A DNA stretch of 29,671 nucleotides. Origin: Coriobacteriia bacterium. GTDB lineage: Bacteria; Actinomycetota; Coriobacteriia; Coriobacteriales; Atopobiaceae. The first letter of the stretch is position 1; the number at the start of each line of letters is the position of its first letter. The notes beneath the pieces were generated by a model that saw nothing but the letters and a program-made list of their open reading frames with translations, had not been told where the DNA came from and made no database searches. A program made the translations under genes and the position numbers. The DNA lies in assembly GCA_003150175.1 (NCBI GenBank), contig QAKZ01000005.1:1-29671 (forward strand), read 5' to 3'. Shown in pieces: positions 22,197 to 29,671 of the stretch.

Positions 22197-23612
22197 CTAC
22201 TCCCCCCTCGCGGCCAGTTCGGCCACGAGGGACTTGAAGAGGCGGCCGCGCTCGGCCATGTTCTTGAACTCGTCGAACGACGAGCACGCAGGCGAGAGGA
22301 GCACGGTGTTGCCGGGCACGGCCGCCGCCACGGCGGCATCAAAGGCGTCGCGCAGGTGGTCGGCACGAACAACGCGCAGGTCAGAGGAAGTCTTCTTTGT
22401 CTCGGCCTCGAGCGCGTCGGCGATGCGCGGACCCGCCGCGCCGAAGCAGACGGCGACGCGGGCCTCACGGCAGCAGGCCTCGGCGAGGCTCGTGAGATCA
22501 GTGCCCTTGTCGTGGCCGCCGAGCATCACGACGATGGACTTGGGCGCGAAGGCGGTGAGGGCCTTCTCGACCGAGTCGGTGTTCGTGGCCTTGGAGTCGT
22601 TGACGAAGTGCACGCCCGCGACCTCGCCACAGGGCTCGATGCGGTGCTCGATGGGGTTGAACCCCGTGAGCCCGCGCGCCACGACGGCCTCGTCGACCCC
22701 CACGAACAGCGCGAGCGCGGAGGCCGCGAGGGCGTTCTCCCAGTTGTGGCTTCCGCGAATCCTCAGGTTGTCGACGCAGCCGAGGTCGTGCTCGACGCCG
22801 CCTAGGCGGACGACGAGCTCGCCGCCGCGGACAAACGCCGCGTCGGGGCCGCCCAGCTCGCGCTCGATGGAGAGCTCGCACACACGCAGGCCGCGCCCCG
22901 AGCAGCGGACCGCGACGTCGCGGCACCAGTCGTCGTCCATGGACACGACGGCGAGGTCGCCCGCCCCCATATTGGCGAAGATCTTTTCCTTTGCGGCGGC
23001 GTAGGCCTCCATGGAGCCGTGCCACTCGATGTGGTCGGACGTGATGTTAAGCAAGACCGCTGCGCGCGGGTGAAGCCGCGAGGTCTCCGCGAGCTGGAAG
23101 CTCGAGAGCTCCGCCACGAGCCAGCCGCCCTCGGGGCGGCCCGCCACCTCGCCGATGCAGAGGACGCCGATGTTGCCCACGGACTCGGCGACGCGGCCGT
23201 CCTCGTGGAGCAGGTGCGTGGTGAGGGAGGTCGTGGTGGTCTTGCCGTTCGTCCCCGTCACGGCGAGCCACCTCTGAGGGCTCTCCCGGAACGCGAGCTC
23301 CGGCTCGCCGATGATCTCGTCACTCGCCGCCGCAGCGGAGGCGAAGAAGGCGCTCGGCTCAGGGATCCCAGGCGAGGCGATGGCGAGATCGTAGTGTCCC
23401 TCGACCTCTTCGGTCCCCAGGACGCAGCGGACGCCCGCCTCCTCGAGGGCGCGGGTGGCGTCGCTCCGTTCGGAACGCGCTCCGCCGTAGAGCGTGACGG
23501 AGTCGACGCGGCCGGCGGGCAGGCCCGTGAGGTAACGGCAGATCCCCTCCCCCGTCTTTCCGATGCCGAGGACGAGGACGTCGCCGAGTTTGTCCGTGTT
23601 CTTGCAGGTCAT
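22197..23612 (-). CDS. murD: UDP-N-acetylmuramoyl-L-alanine--D-glutamate ligase
   Basis: Second Mur ligase, adding D-Glu with ATP in the cytoplasm. The 471 aa include VLVLGIGKTGEG (12-23), ASPGIP (79-84), the P-loop GTNGKTTT (120-127), NITSDHIEWHGSMEAYAAAK and NDSKATNTDS. ATG 23612 has only a weak ribosome-binding site (AGAGAAAG, rather far). It overlaps ftsW translation (stop and start 4 nt apart) and follows mraY by 99 nt. Confidence 0.96.
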   Translation of the reverse strand: MTCKNTDKLGDVLVLGIGKTGEGICRYLTGLPAGRVDSVTLYGGARSERSDATRALEEAGVRCVLGTEEVEGHYDLAIASPGIPEPSAFFASAAAASDEIIGEPELAFRESPQRWLAVTGTNGKTTTTSLTTHLLHEDGRVAESVGNIGVLCIGEVAGRPEGGWLVAELSSFQLAETSRLHPRAAVLLNITSDHIEWHGSMEAYAAAKEKIFANMGAGDLAVVSMDDDWCRDVAVRCSGRGLRVCELSIERELGGPDAAFVRGGELVVRLGGVEHDLGCVDNLRIRGSHNWENALAASALALFVGVDEAVVARGLTGFNPIEHRIEPCGEVAGVHFVNDSKATNTDSVEKALTAFAPKSIVVMLGGHDKGTDLTSLAEACCREARVAVCFGAAGPRIADALEAETKKTSSDLRVVRADHLRDAFDAAVAAAVPGNTVLLSPACSSFDEFKNMAERGRLFKSLVAELAARGE

Positions 23613-23674
23613 GCTCTTGAGCTTTCTCTTGCCATGCGTTGCGGTGCGGTTGGTGCGATGGAGGAGCTGCGAGA

Positions 23675-23703
23675 GGCTAAGCGGCGAGGCCCCCCGCTTA
23701 GCC
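23675..23703 (-). other. Hairpin between mraY and murD
   Basis: GGCTAAGCGG (23675-23684) pairs perfectly with CCGCTTAGCC (23694-23703) around a 9-nt loop, starting 8 nt after the mraY stop. No T-run follows on the minus strand. It could be an RNA-processing or attenuation element or a weak terminator inside the cluster. Confidence 0.45.
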
Positions 23704-23711
23704 CCCGGGCC

Positions 23712-24740
23712 CTAGCCGAGCTGGAAGTAAAGCGCGAAGCCGAGGGTCGCGAAGGCCGCCGAGACGATCCAAAAGCGGGTGACGACCTTGTTCTCCGCCC
23801 AGCCCTTCTTCTCGAAGTGGTGATGGATCGGGCTCATGAGGAACACGCGCTTGCCCGTGGTCTTGAAGCTCGCGACCTGGATGATGACGCTCAGGGCCTC
23901 GCAGACGAAGAGCCCGCCCATGATGAGCGAGGTGATCTCGGTCTTGGTGAGGATGGCCAGGGCCGCGAGGGCGGCGCCCAGGGCCAGCGAGCCGGTGTCG
24001 CCCATGAAGATAGACGCCGGGTTGCAGTTGTGCCAGAGGAAGCCGACGCAGGCGCCCGCGATGGAGGCGGCGAAGATGGCGAGGTTAATCTCGTCGTAGC
24101 GGTAGGCGACCATGGCCATCATGAGCATGACGACCATGACGCAGCCGCCCGCAAGTCCGTCGAGGCCGTCGGTGAGGTTGACCGAGTTCGAGAGGCCCGC
24201 CATGAGGAAGAACACGAACACGAGGTAGAGCCAAGGGATCTGGATCCCGCCGGCGATGGGCAGCGTCGTGGTGAGGACGCCGAGGTCGATGGCGGCGCCT
24301 CCCGGGAAGCGCACGACGGCGTCGATGCCGACCCAGTTGACGGCCGCCAGGCAGAACACGACCGAGATCGTGATCAGCCCCGCCATCTTCTGCGACGGGG
24401 TGAGGCCGAGCGAGCGCTTGTGGGCGACCGACTCGATATCGTCGAGGAGCCCCAGCGAGCCCGTGACGAGCATGGCCAGCACGGCGAGGATCAGGTCGGG
24501 CGTCCACTTGGCGAAGAGCGCGACCGTGATGACCACGCCGGCCAGCATGATGACGCCGCCCATGGTGGGCGTACCCTGCTTGACGAGGTGGCTCTGCGGG
24601 CCGTCGGCGCGGATCTGCTGGCCGATGCCGTCCTTCTTCATGAGGCGGATAAAGAAGGGCATGGCGAGGCATGTGATTGCCGCGGCCACGGCGATGGAAA
24701 GGAACACCTGGTAGGTTGGGTAAGCGGGATTGCCGATCAT
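23712..24740 (-). CDS. mraY: Phospho-N-acetylmuramoyl-pentapeptide transferase
   Basis: Polytopic membrane enzyme that moves phospho-MurNAc-pentapeptide to undecaprenyl phosphate, forming lipid I. The 342 aa show GTPTMGG near residue 56, LLDDIES, the catalytic NLTDGLDGLAGG, NPASIFMGDTGSLALG and the C-terminal MSPIHHHFEKKGW, with about ten hydrophobic segments. The ATG at 24740 follows the murF TAA directly, with AAGGAGG about 11 nt upstream inside murF, so the two are coupled. Confidence 0.97.
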   Translation of the reverse strand: MIGNPAYPTYQVFLSIAVAAAITCLAMPFFIRLMKKDGIGQQIRADGPQSHLVKQGTPTMGGVIMLAGVVITVALFAKWTPDLILAVLAMLVTGSLGLLDDIESVAHKRSLGLTPSQKMAGLITISVVFCLAAVNWVGIDAVVRFPGGAAIDLGVLTTTLPIAGGIQIPWLYLVFVFFLMAGLSNSVNLTDGLDGLAGGCVMVVMLMMAMVAYRYDEINLAIFAASIAGACVGFLWHNCNPASIFMGDTGSLALGAALAALAILTKTEITSLIMGGLFVCEALSVIIQVASFKTTGKRVFLMSPIHHHFEKKGWAENKVVTRFWIVSAAFATLGFALYFQLG

Positions 24741-26189
24741 TTAAGCCAGAACCTCCTTGGCAAAGCGGTCGAGGCCCTCGGAGCGCGAGGCCTTGACGAG
24801 GACGAGATCACCGGCGGCGAGCACCGGCTTGAGCGCCGCGACGGCGTCGTCGACCGTGGCGAAGCGGTGGACGGCGTCCTCCGAGGCGCCCATCGTGCAG
24901 GCAGCCTCGGCCATGACGTCGGCGAGGTGCCCTCCGATGAAGACGAGCATGTCGAGCCCCTTGGCCGCGGCGTAGGCGCCGGTATAGCCGTGGAGCTTCT
25001 CCTCCTCGGCGCCGAGCTCGCCCATCTGGCCGAGGACGGCGACGCGGCGGCCGTCGCAGGCCATCGTCGCGAGGATGTCGAGCGAGGACGCCATCGAGTT
25101 CGGCGCGGCGTTGTAGGAGTCGTCGATCACGCGGACCCCGCGGGAAGAAGCGCGCACGTCGAGGCGAAGCGCAGTGTGCTCCATGCGCTCGATGGCCTCC
25201 GCGGCGGCGTCGCGGTCGGCGCCCGCGCGCCAGATCAGCGCGAGCGCGATGAGGAAGTCGTCGACCACCTTGCGGCCCGGGAGGTTCAGCTTGACCTCGC
25301 GGGCCCAGCCGTCGGCGCAGCGGACGGTGAAGGAGGGCAGGCCCTCGGAGTCCAGACTCAAGCCCTCGGCGCGGACGGCATCGCCCTCTCGGCCGCCCAC
25401 AAGCTCGACTGCGACGCCCGCGGGGCGCGCGAAGCCGTCGGCGATGAAGGCCGTGAGGTCGCAGGCGGACGGCATGACGAGCGTCCGCTCGACGCCGCCC
25501 GCAGCCGTCGAGGCGTCGCGCATCTGCGCGCAGACCTCGGCCTTGGCGCGCGCGATGTTCTCTCGGCTGCCGAGGATCCCGATGTGGGAGGTGCCGATGG
25601 TGGTCGCGCAGGCGAGCGCCGGTGAGCACGCGCCCGCCAGGCGGCTGATCTCGCCGGGGTGGTTCATGCCGAGCTCGCAGACGACGACCTCGGAGTCCTC
25701 CGGGGCGGCGAGCAGCGTGAGCGGCATGCCGATGAGGTTGTTGAGGTTGCCGGCGGTGGCATGGGTCCGCCGGGTGGCGCCGAAGCCGGCGCGCAGCATG
25801 TCCTTCGTGGTGGTCTTGCCCACCGAGCCCGTGACGCCGACGACGAGCCACTCGGGATGGCGGCGGCGCTGCTCGGCGGCGAGGGCGAGGAGGAACGCCT
25901 CGCAGTCGTCGTCCTTCGCGCGCAGCACGGAGGCGCCGGCGCGGGCGCAGGCGTCGAGCACGTCAGGCTCGACCTCTGCGGAAGCGACCACGGCAGCAGC
26001 GCCGGCCTCGGCCGCGCGGGCAAGGTAGGCGTTGCCGTCGACCTTCTCGCCGGCGAAGGCGACGAAGACGGCGCCCTCCTTCGCTCGCCGCGAGTCGATC
26101 ACGACGTCGCCGGCGACGGCGCGGTCCCCCTCCGAAAGAAGCGCCGCGCCCGTGGCGGCGGCCATGTCTGTGGGGTTGATGCGGATCAT
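24741..26189 (-). CDS. murF: UDP-N-acetylmuramoyl-tripeptide--D-alanyl-D-alanine ligase
   Basis: Last Mur ligase, adding D-Ala-D-Ala. The 482 aa show DSRRAKEGAVFVAFAGEKVDGN (32-53), the P-loop TGSVGKTTTKDML (120-132), NLNNLIGMPLTLL, ELGMNHPGEI, DDSYNAAPNS and the C-terminal VLVKASRSEGLDR. These motifs separate it from MurE, whose DNPR/DDPR-type substrate motif is absent. ATG 26189 has AGGAG upstream. It directly follows ftsI, where murE would normally stand. Confidence 0.96.
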   Translation of the reverse strand: MIRINPTDMAAATGAALLSEGDRAVAGDVVIDSRRAKEGAVFVAFAGEKVDGNAYLARAAEAGAAAVVASAEVEPDVLDACARAGASVLRAKDDDCEAFLLALAAEQRRRHPEWLVVGVTGSVGKTTTKDMLRAGFGATRRTHATAGNLNNLIGMPLTLLAAPEDSEVVVCELGMNHPGEISRLAGACSPALACATTIGTSHIGILGSRENIARAKAEVCAQMRDASTAAGGVERTLVMPSACDLTAFIADGFARPAGVAVELVGGREGDAVRAEGLSLDSEGLPSFTVRCADGWAREVKLNLPGRKVVDDFLIALALIWRAGADRDAAAEAIERMEHTALRLDVRASSRGVRVIDDSYNAAPNSMASSLDILATMACDGRRVAVLGQMGELGAEEEKLHGYTGAYAAAKGLDMLVFIGGHLADVMAEAACTMGASEDAVHRFATVDDAVAALKPVLAAGDLVLVKASRSEGLDRFAKEVLA

Positions 26190-26196
26190 GCCACTC

Positions 26197-28032
26197 CTAA
26201 CTAGCGCTGGGCGCGATGCCCAGGATGGTGACGGACTGCTCCATGACGTCGCGGAACACGTTCGCGGCGGAGTCTGACGCGAGGTACGGGATGCCGTTCA
26301 GGCCCACGTAGACGAGCACCTGCGGATCTTCGGCGTTCGCGAATCCGCACAACGAGGCGACGAAGTGGGCCTCTTTGTAGCCGCCGTTCTCGTCGGCCTG
26401 CTCACCGGTGCCGGTCTTGCCGGCGATGTCGTAGCCCCCGATGGCGCCGTTGACGCCGGTGCCGTCGGTCATGACGGCGCGCATCATCTCGGTCTCCGTG
26501 TCGGCGGTCTGCTTGCTTATGATGCGTTCGCCAACCGGCCAGTCGACCTCATCGCCGCCCTTGGACACAAGGAAATGCGGCGTTGTGGGGACTCCGTCGT
26601 TGGCGACGGCGCCGAACGCGCGGACGATCTGGACGAGCGGGATGGCGAGCGACTGGCCGAACGCCATGGAGCCCGCGGTCGAGCCGTCGTAGTCGTCGTA
26701 GCCCCTGACGATTCCCGCCGCCTCGCCGGGGAAGTCGATGCCCGTTTTTTGGCCGATGCCGAATTTCTGGACCCCGTCGGCGAAATTCTTCGAGCCGATG
26801 ACGTTCTGCACGTAGTAGGCCATGGCGACGTTGGAGGACTTGGCCAGCGCCTGCTCAACCGTCATGTCCTCGGAGTAGTCGCGGTTGTCGTCGTCGTGCA
26901 CGACGTCGTCGCCGACGAGGACCTCGGCGGGGATGTTGAAGGTGATGTCCTTGGTGAGGGTCCCGGTCTCGAGGCCGATGGAGGTCGTGAGGACCTTGAA
27001 GACCGAGCCGGGCTCGAACGAGTCGCTCACGAGCTTGAGGTTGAGCGCCGAGGCGTCGGTGAGGTTCGAGAAGTCGGGCAGCGGGGTCGAGGCGGCGGCG
27101 TAGACCTCGCCGGTCTTCGGGTCGGTAACCATGACCGAGCCCGACTCCGCCTCGTAGGTCTTGGCCCCCTCCGAGATGATGGACTCGCACTCCTCCTGCA
27201 GGTCGATGTCGATGGAGAGCACGATGTCGGTGCCGTTGCGCGCCGCGATGGTGTCCGACACGCCGCCGGCGATGGGCGTGCCGTTGCGGCTCGCCTCGTA
27301 GACGCGCTGGCCATCACTGCCCTTGAGGACGTCGTCGTAGTAGTACTCGAGGCCCGAGAGCGCGGCGCCGTCTTGGTTCACATAACCGAGGATCTGGGCG
27401 CAGGTCGTCCCGTAGGGGTAGACGCGCTTGGTGTTCGACTCGTAGTAGACGCCCGAGAGGCCCTTGTCCGAGAGCTCCTGCGCCACCTGGTCAGCCTTCG
27501 AGACGTCGACGCGCTTCGAGAGGTACGCGTAGCGGGTGCCCATGCGGGTCAGCGCCTCCAGATAGGTATCGCGGTCGCCGCCGAGGACCTCGACGAGCAC
27601 GTCCGCGATGTCGTCCGCGGCGCCGTCGGTCGTCTGGGAGGTCTTGCCCTTCTCGTTCTTGACGGTCTTCATGACCGTCGTCGGGTCGCAGACGATGTCC
27701 TTGCAGTCGACGCTGATGGCAAGGACGTTGCCGTTGCGGTCGTAGATGGTGCCGCGCTTGGCGTTCAGGGTGACGACGTTCGTCCGGCGGTCCTCGGCAC
27801 GCTTGGCGAGCCTGGGCCCGTCGACGACCTGGATGTAGACGAGCCGGAGGAACACGATGACGAAGGCCGCGGCGGCCAGGGCGATGAGTATGCGCATCCT
27901 CCCCTCGCCCGTCCCCATATTGGGGCCGTCCGAGGTTCTTCTGCCGTAACGCGAACGCGAGGCCTCGTCATACGAGGCCTCGGGGGCGCGCGACCCGCTT
28001 TCGCGGCGATATGAACCGTTATCTCTTCTCAC
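26197..28032 (-). CDS. ftsI: FtsI/PBP3-type septal transpeptidase (class B PBP)
   Basis: Cross-links septal peptidoglycan as partner of FtsW. The 611 aa contain an Arg/Ser-rich cytoplasmic N-terminus (1-45), a TM anchor (about 46-68), the pedestal region with KRGTIYDRNGNVLA (92-105), and a transpeptidase domain with active-site SVFK (Ser343-Lys346), SSN (399-401) and KTGT (539-542). No PASTA domains are present. The start is uncertain: GTG 28032 lies 11 nt after the ftsL stop without a Shine-Dalgarno; ATG at codon 39 or 46 is possible but would shorten the cytoplasmic part. Coupling to ftsL could explain the weak site. Confidence 0.94.
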   Translation of the reverse strand: MRRDNGSYRRESGSRAPEASYDEASRSRYGRRTSDGPNMGTGEGRMRILIALAAAAFVIVFLRLVYIQVVDGPRLAKRAEDRRTNVVTLNAKRGTIYDRNGNVLAISVDCKDIVCDPTTVMKTVKNEKGKTSQTTDGAADDIADVLVEVLGGDRDTYLEALTRMGTRYAYLSKRVDVSKADQVAQELSDKGLSGVYYESNTKRVYPYGTTCAQILGYVNQDGAALSGLEYYYDDVLKGSDGQRVYEASRNGTPIAGGVSDTIAARNGTDIVLSIDIDLQEECESIISEGAKTYEAESGSVMVTDPKTGEVYAAASTPLPDFSNLTDASALNLKLVSDSFEPGSVFKVLTTSIGLETGTLTKDITFNIPAEVLVGDDVVHDDDNRDYSEDMTVEQALAKSSNVAMAYYVQNVIGSKNFADGVQKFGIGQKTGIDFPGEAAGIVRGYDDYDGSTAGSMAFGQSLAIPLVQIVRAFGAVANDGVPTTPHFLVSKGGDEVDWPVGERIISKQTADTETEMMRAVMTDGTGVNGAIGGYDIAGKTGTGEQADENGGYKEAHFVASLCGFANAEDPQVLVYVGLNGIPYLASDSAANVFRDVMEQSVTILGIAPSAS

Positions 28033-28043
28033 AAGGAAGAAGT

Positions 28044-28733
28044 CTACGACAGGGAACCGTCCGCGACGGCCGCGTCCGCAGACTGCGCAGCATCACCAAA
28101 AGCCGTCGCGGCCTGCTGGGAGCCGTCGGCGGAGCCGAGGGCCGCCTCGATCGCGGACGCGATCCCGGAGGCGTCGGTGTCGTTGGGGTCGCCGGAACGC
28201 TCCGCCGCGGCGGAGGCCTCCTGCTGCTGGGCGGCGGCTGCCGCCGACTCGGCCTGGGCCTGCTGCTCGGCTGCGGCCTGGGCGGCCTGAGCGGCCTCCT
28301 GCTCGGCGCGCTCGGCCTCCGCCGCGGCTCCGACCTTGACGGTCATCGCGTCGTTGGAGAGCGACATCCCGTAGTTCTGGGTGGCGATGCGCGAGATCCG
28401 GGAGTTGCTGGAAAGAACGGCGCGCTCGATCTTGAGGTCGTCGTTCAGGTTCTTGGCGTCGGTGACCTCCGAGCGCAGGCTGGAGTTGGCTGCCAGCGCG
28501 GAGACCGCGGCGGAGCTCAGGCCCACGCGGACGAGGCCGAGGGTGATGATGGCCGCGGCGACGATGAGCACATGACAGACGCTCGCCACGAACTCGTGGG
28601 AAACCCCGCGGCGGGCGCGGGCGTCGAGGCCTCCGCCGGGAAGCACCTCGAACGAGGTCTCCCGCGACCGCTCCTCGAGGGCCCCCGCCCCCGCGTAGTT
28701 CATGTTGAGAGCCTCGGAGCCCTGGTACCTCAT
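28044..28733 (-). CDS. ftsL: FtsL-like bitopic division protein with Ala/Gln-rich C-terminal extension
   Basis: Identified by position between rsmH and ftsI and by architecture; sequence identity in this family is low. The 229 aa consist of a cytoplasmic N-terminus (1-47), a TM helix (about 48-70), a septum-facing coiled coil (about 75-118, with SRISRIATQNYGMS typical of the FtsL/DivIC end) and an unusual tail of about 100 residues rich in Ala, Gln and Glu (135-180), then Ser/Asp/Ala. Typical FtsL proteins are about half this length. ATG 28733 is chosen because GAGGA lies 5 nt upstream; an ATG 13 codons earlier lacks such a site. Confidence 0.75.
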   Translation of the reverse strand: MRYQGSEALNMNYAGAGALEERSRETSFEVLPGGGLDARARRGVSHEFVASVCHVLIVAAAIITLGLVRVGLSSAAVSALAANSSLRSEVTDAKNLNDDLKIERAVLSSNSRISRIATQNYGMSLSNDAMTVKVGAAAEAERAEQEAAQAAQAAAEQQAQAESAAAAAQQQEASAAAERSGDPNDTDASGIASAIEAALGSADGSQQAATAFGDAAQSADAAVADGSLS

Positions 28734-28795
28734 GACGTCCTCGTGACAATCTGCGGAAGATCCGCTGCGCATCCAATAGTGGGCAGGAAGCTGGG

Positions 28796-28830
28796 AACTT
28801 GAGGGTCACCTGACGGTTGACCCTCAAGTT
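28796..28830 (-). promoter_or_regulatory. Perfect 13-bp inverted repeat ahead of ftsL
   Basis: AACTTGAGGGTCA (28796-28808) pairs with TGACCCTCAAGTT (28818-28830) around a 9-nt loop. It lies between rsmH and ftsL, 62 nt before the ftsL start, with no T-run. It may be an operator, an attenuator or an RNA-processing site. Confidence 0.55.
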
Positions 28831-28989
28831 CAGATTGAGCGTTCCTTAAGAATTGGCTAATAGTTGGTTGATAGTGCGTTGGTGCTTCATTGGTGGTGCG
28901 TTTAAGCTGCGTTTTTGGTTCGTTCTTGCTTCGTTTGTGGTATGCATGCGGCCTTGCGGCCGGGTGCGCCTTGGTTGTCTCCCCCCCGT
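28831..28989 (-). other. C- and A-rich, G-poor stretch between rsmH and the hairpin
   Basis: The minus strand here is unlike the surrounding sequence: short words AACGAA, AACGCA, ACCAA and ACCACC recur and G is scarce, giving an unstructured C>G RNA. That composition is what Rho-utilisation sites look like. A TATTAG word near 28862 could be a -10 for ftsL, but no matching -35 is visible. I see no gene here. Confidence 0.4.
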
Positions 28990-29671
28990 TTACGCGACGT
29001 CGAGCTTGACCGCCACGCGCGTGAGGGCGCTTCGCGACCTTGGGTTGGCCGCGACCTCCTCGTCCGAGGCGACGAGGGGCTTGCGGGTCCTGACCTTGAG
29101 TATCGGCACGTTCCCGCAGACACAGACGGGGAGATCGGGAGGGCAGGTGCAACCCCTCGAGAGCTCTGTGAATATGTGCTTGACGATGCGGTCCTCAAGC
29201 GAGTGGTAGGCGATGACGCAGATCCGGCCGCCCGGGTTCGCCCACCGGACCGCCGCCCGAAGGCCGCGGTCGAGGACGTCGAGCTCGTGGTTGACCTCGA
29301 TGCGCAGGGCCTGGAAGGTCTTGCGCGCGGGATGCCCGCCGGAGCGCCTGGCCGCGGCGGGGATGCCGCGCTTGATGACCTCCACGAGCTGGAGGGTGGT
29401 CTCGATGGGGGCCTTGGCCCTCTCTTCCACCACCTTCCGGGCGATGCGGGCGGCGTACTTCTCGTCGCCGTACAGGCGCAGGATTCGGGTGAGGTCGGCT
29501 TCGTTGTAGTGGTTTATGACCTCGGCTGCGGTTAGGGTGTTGTTCCCCGGATCCATGCGCATATCTAAGGGGGCGTCCTCGTGATACGAGAAACCCCGCT
29601 CGGGAATATCGAGTTGCGGGCTGCTCACGCCCAAGTCAAAGAGGAAGCAGTCGACCCCGGGCACCTCCGCC
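28990..29671 (-). CDS. rsmH: 16S rRNA (cytosine1402-N4)-methyltransferase, 5' part outside window
   Basis: SAM-dependent methylation of C1402 in the ribosomal decoding centre. About 227 C-terminal residues are present and the reading frame runs to the window edge without a stop. Motifs seen: FLFDLGVSSPQLDIPERGFSY, DAPLDMRMD, RKTFQALRIEVNHEL, GGRICVIAYHSLEDRIVKHIF and the cysteine-bearing GCTCPPDLPVC, all standard. The N-terminal SAM-binding glycine-rich loop lies beyond the edge. It opens the dcw cluster; mraZ, if present, would be further right. Confidence 0.95.
   Translation of the reverse strand, partial: AEVPGVDCFLFDLGVSSPQLDIPERGFSYHEDAPLDMRMDPGNNTLTAAEVINHYNEADLTRILRLYGDEKYAARIARKVVEERAKAPIETTLQLVEVIKRGIPAAARRSGGHPARKTFQALRIEVNHELDVLDRGLRAAVRWANPGGRICVIAYHSLEDRIVKHIFTELSRGCTCPPDLPVCVCGNVPILKVRTRKPLVASDEEVAANPRSRSALTRVAVKLDVA

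Noticed and set aside
20655..22805. A 716-codon plus-strand open frame over ftsW and murD
   Set aside because: Antisense to two genes with clear motifs, no recognisable domain, no ribosome-binding site.
23019..25625. An 868-codon plus-strand open frame over murD, mraY and murF
   Set aside because: Antisense shadow of three conserved genes; no domain or signal recognisable.

Overview
The window is GC-rich DNA dominated by one large minus-strand division and cell-wall (dcw) cluster. The organism is most likely a high-GC actinobacterium, probably of the class Coriobacteriia (Collinsella/Olsenella/Atopobium type). The reasons are the order ftsZ-pgeF-yggS-sepF-proC-yggT-divIVA, a type-A-like RNase P RNA, and an inserted gene that resembles, from memory, hypothetical proteins common in Coriobacteriia. 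The class assignment is inference from gene content; no 16S or marker search was possible.

Layout from left to right. Positions 1-7195 hold a partial tRNA-Gln(CTG), a class II CCA-adding enzyme (cca), a membrane-bound GGDEF diguanylate cyclase, a cold-shock protein, a family-2 glycosyltransferase, a YigZ/IMPACT protein and a glucose-type PTS EIIA, all on the minus strand. They are followed by the RNase P RNA gene (rnpB) on the plus strand. Positions 7304-17.9k are the downstream half of the dcw cluster, read right to left: murG, murC, murB, ftsQ, ftsZ, pgeF, yggS, sepF, proC, yggT, divIVA, closed by a strong hairpin after divIVA. Positions 20.5k-29.7k are the upstream half: rsmH (5' end cut off by the window), an ftsL-like gene, ftsI, murF, mraY, murD and ftsW. 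murE is missing from its usual place between ftsI and murF.

Between ftsW and murG, about 2.5 kb (18.0k-20.5k) interrupts the cluster. It holds one plus-strand gene for a probable PD-(D/E)XK nuclease-fold protein, flanked on both sides by arrays of a degenerate 26-bp repeat. I count 16 copies. Their starts lie 31, 41 or 51 bp apart (one step is 30), so spacers change in steps of about one DNA helical turn. Each array switches orientation once. This repeat-gene-repeat unit is the strongest candidate in the window for an undescribed system. Its arrangement is reminiscent of REP repeats and their RAYT transposases, but the gene is of a different kind.

How the genes work together: MurB, MurC, MurD and MurF build UDP-MurNAc-pentapeptide (the MurE step must be encoded elsewhere). 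MraY and MurG make lipid I and lipid II. FtsW and FtsI polymerise and cross-link septal peptidoglycan. FtsQ and FtsL scaffold them. FtsZ and SepF form the cytoplasmic ring, and DivIVA marks poles and septum. PgeF, YggS, ProC and YggT are the usual passengers of this neighbourhood. Several division proteins here (FtsQ, FtsW, FtsL) carry unusually long low-complexity tails.
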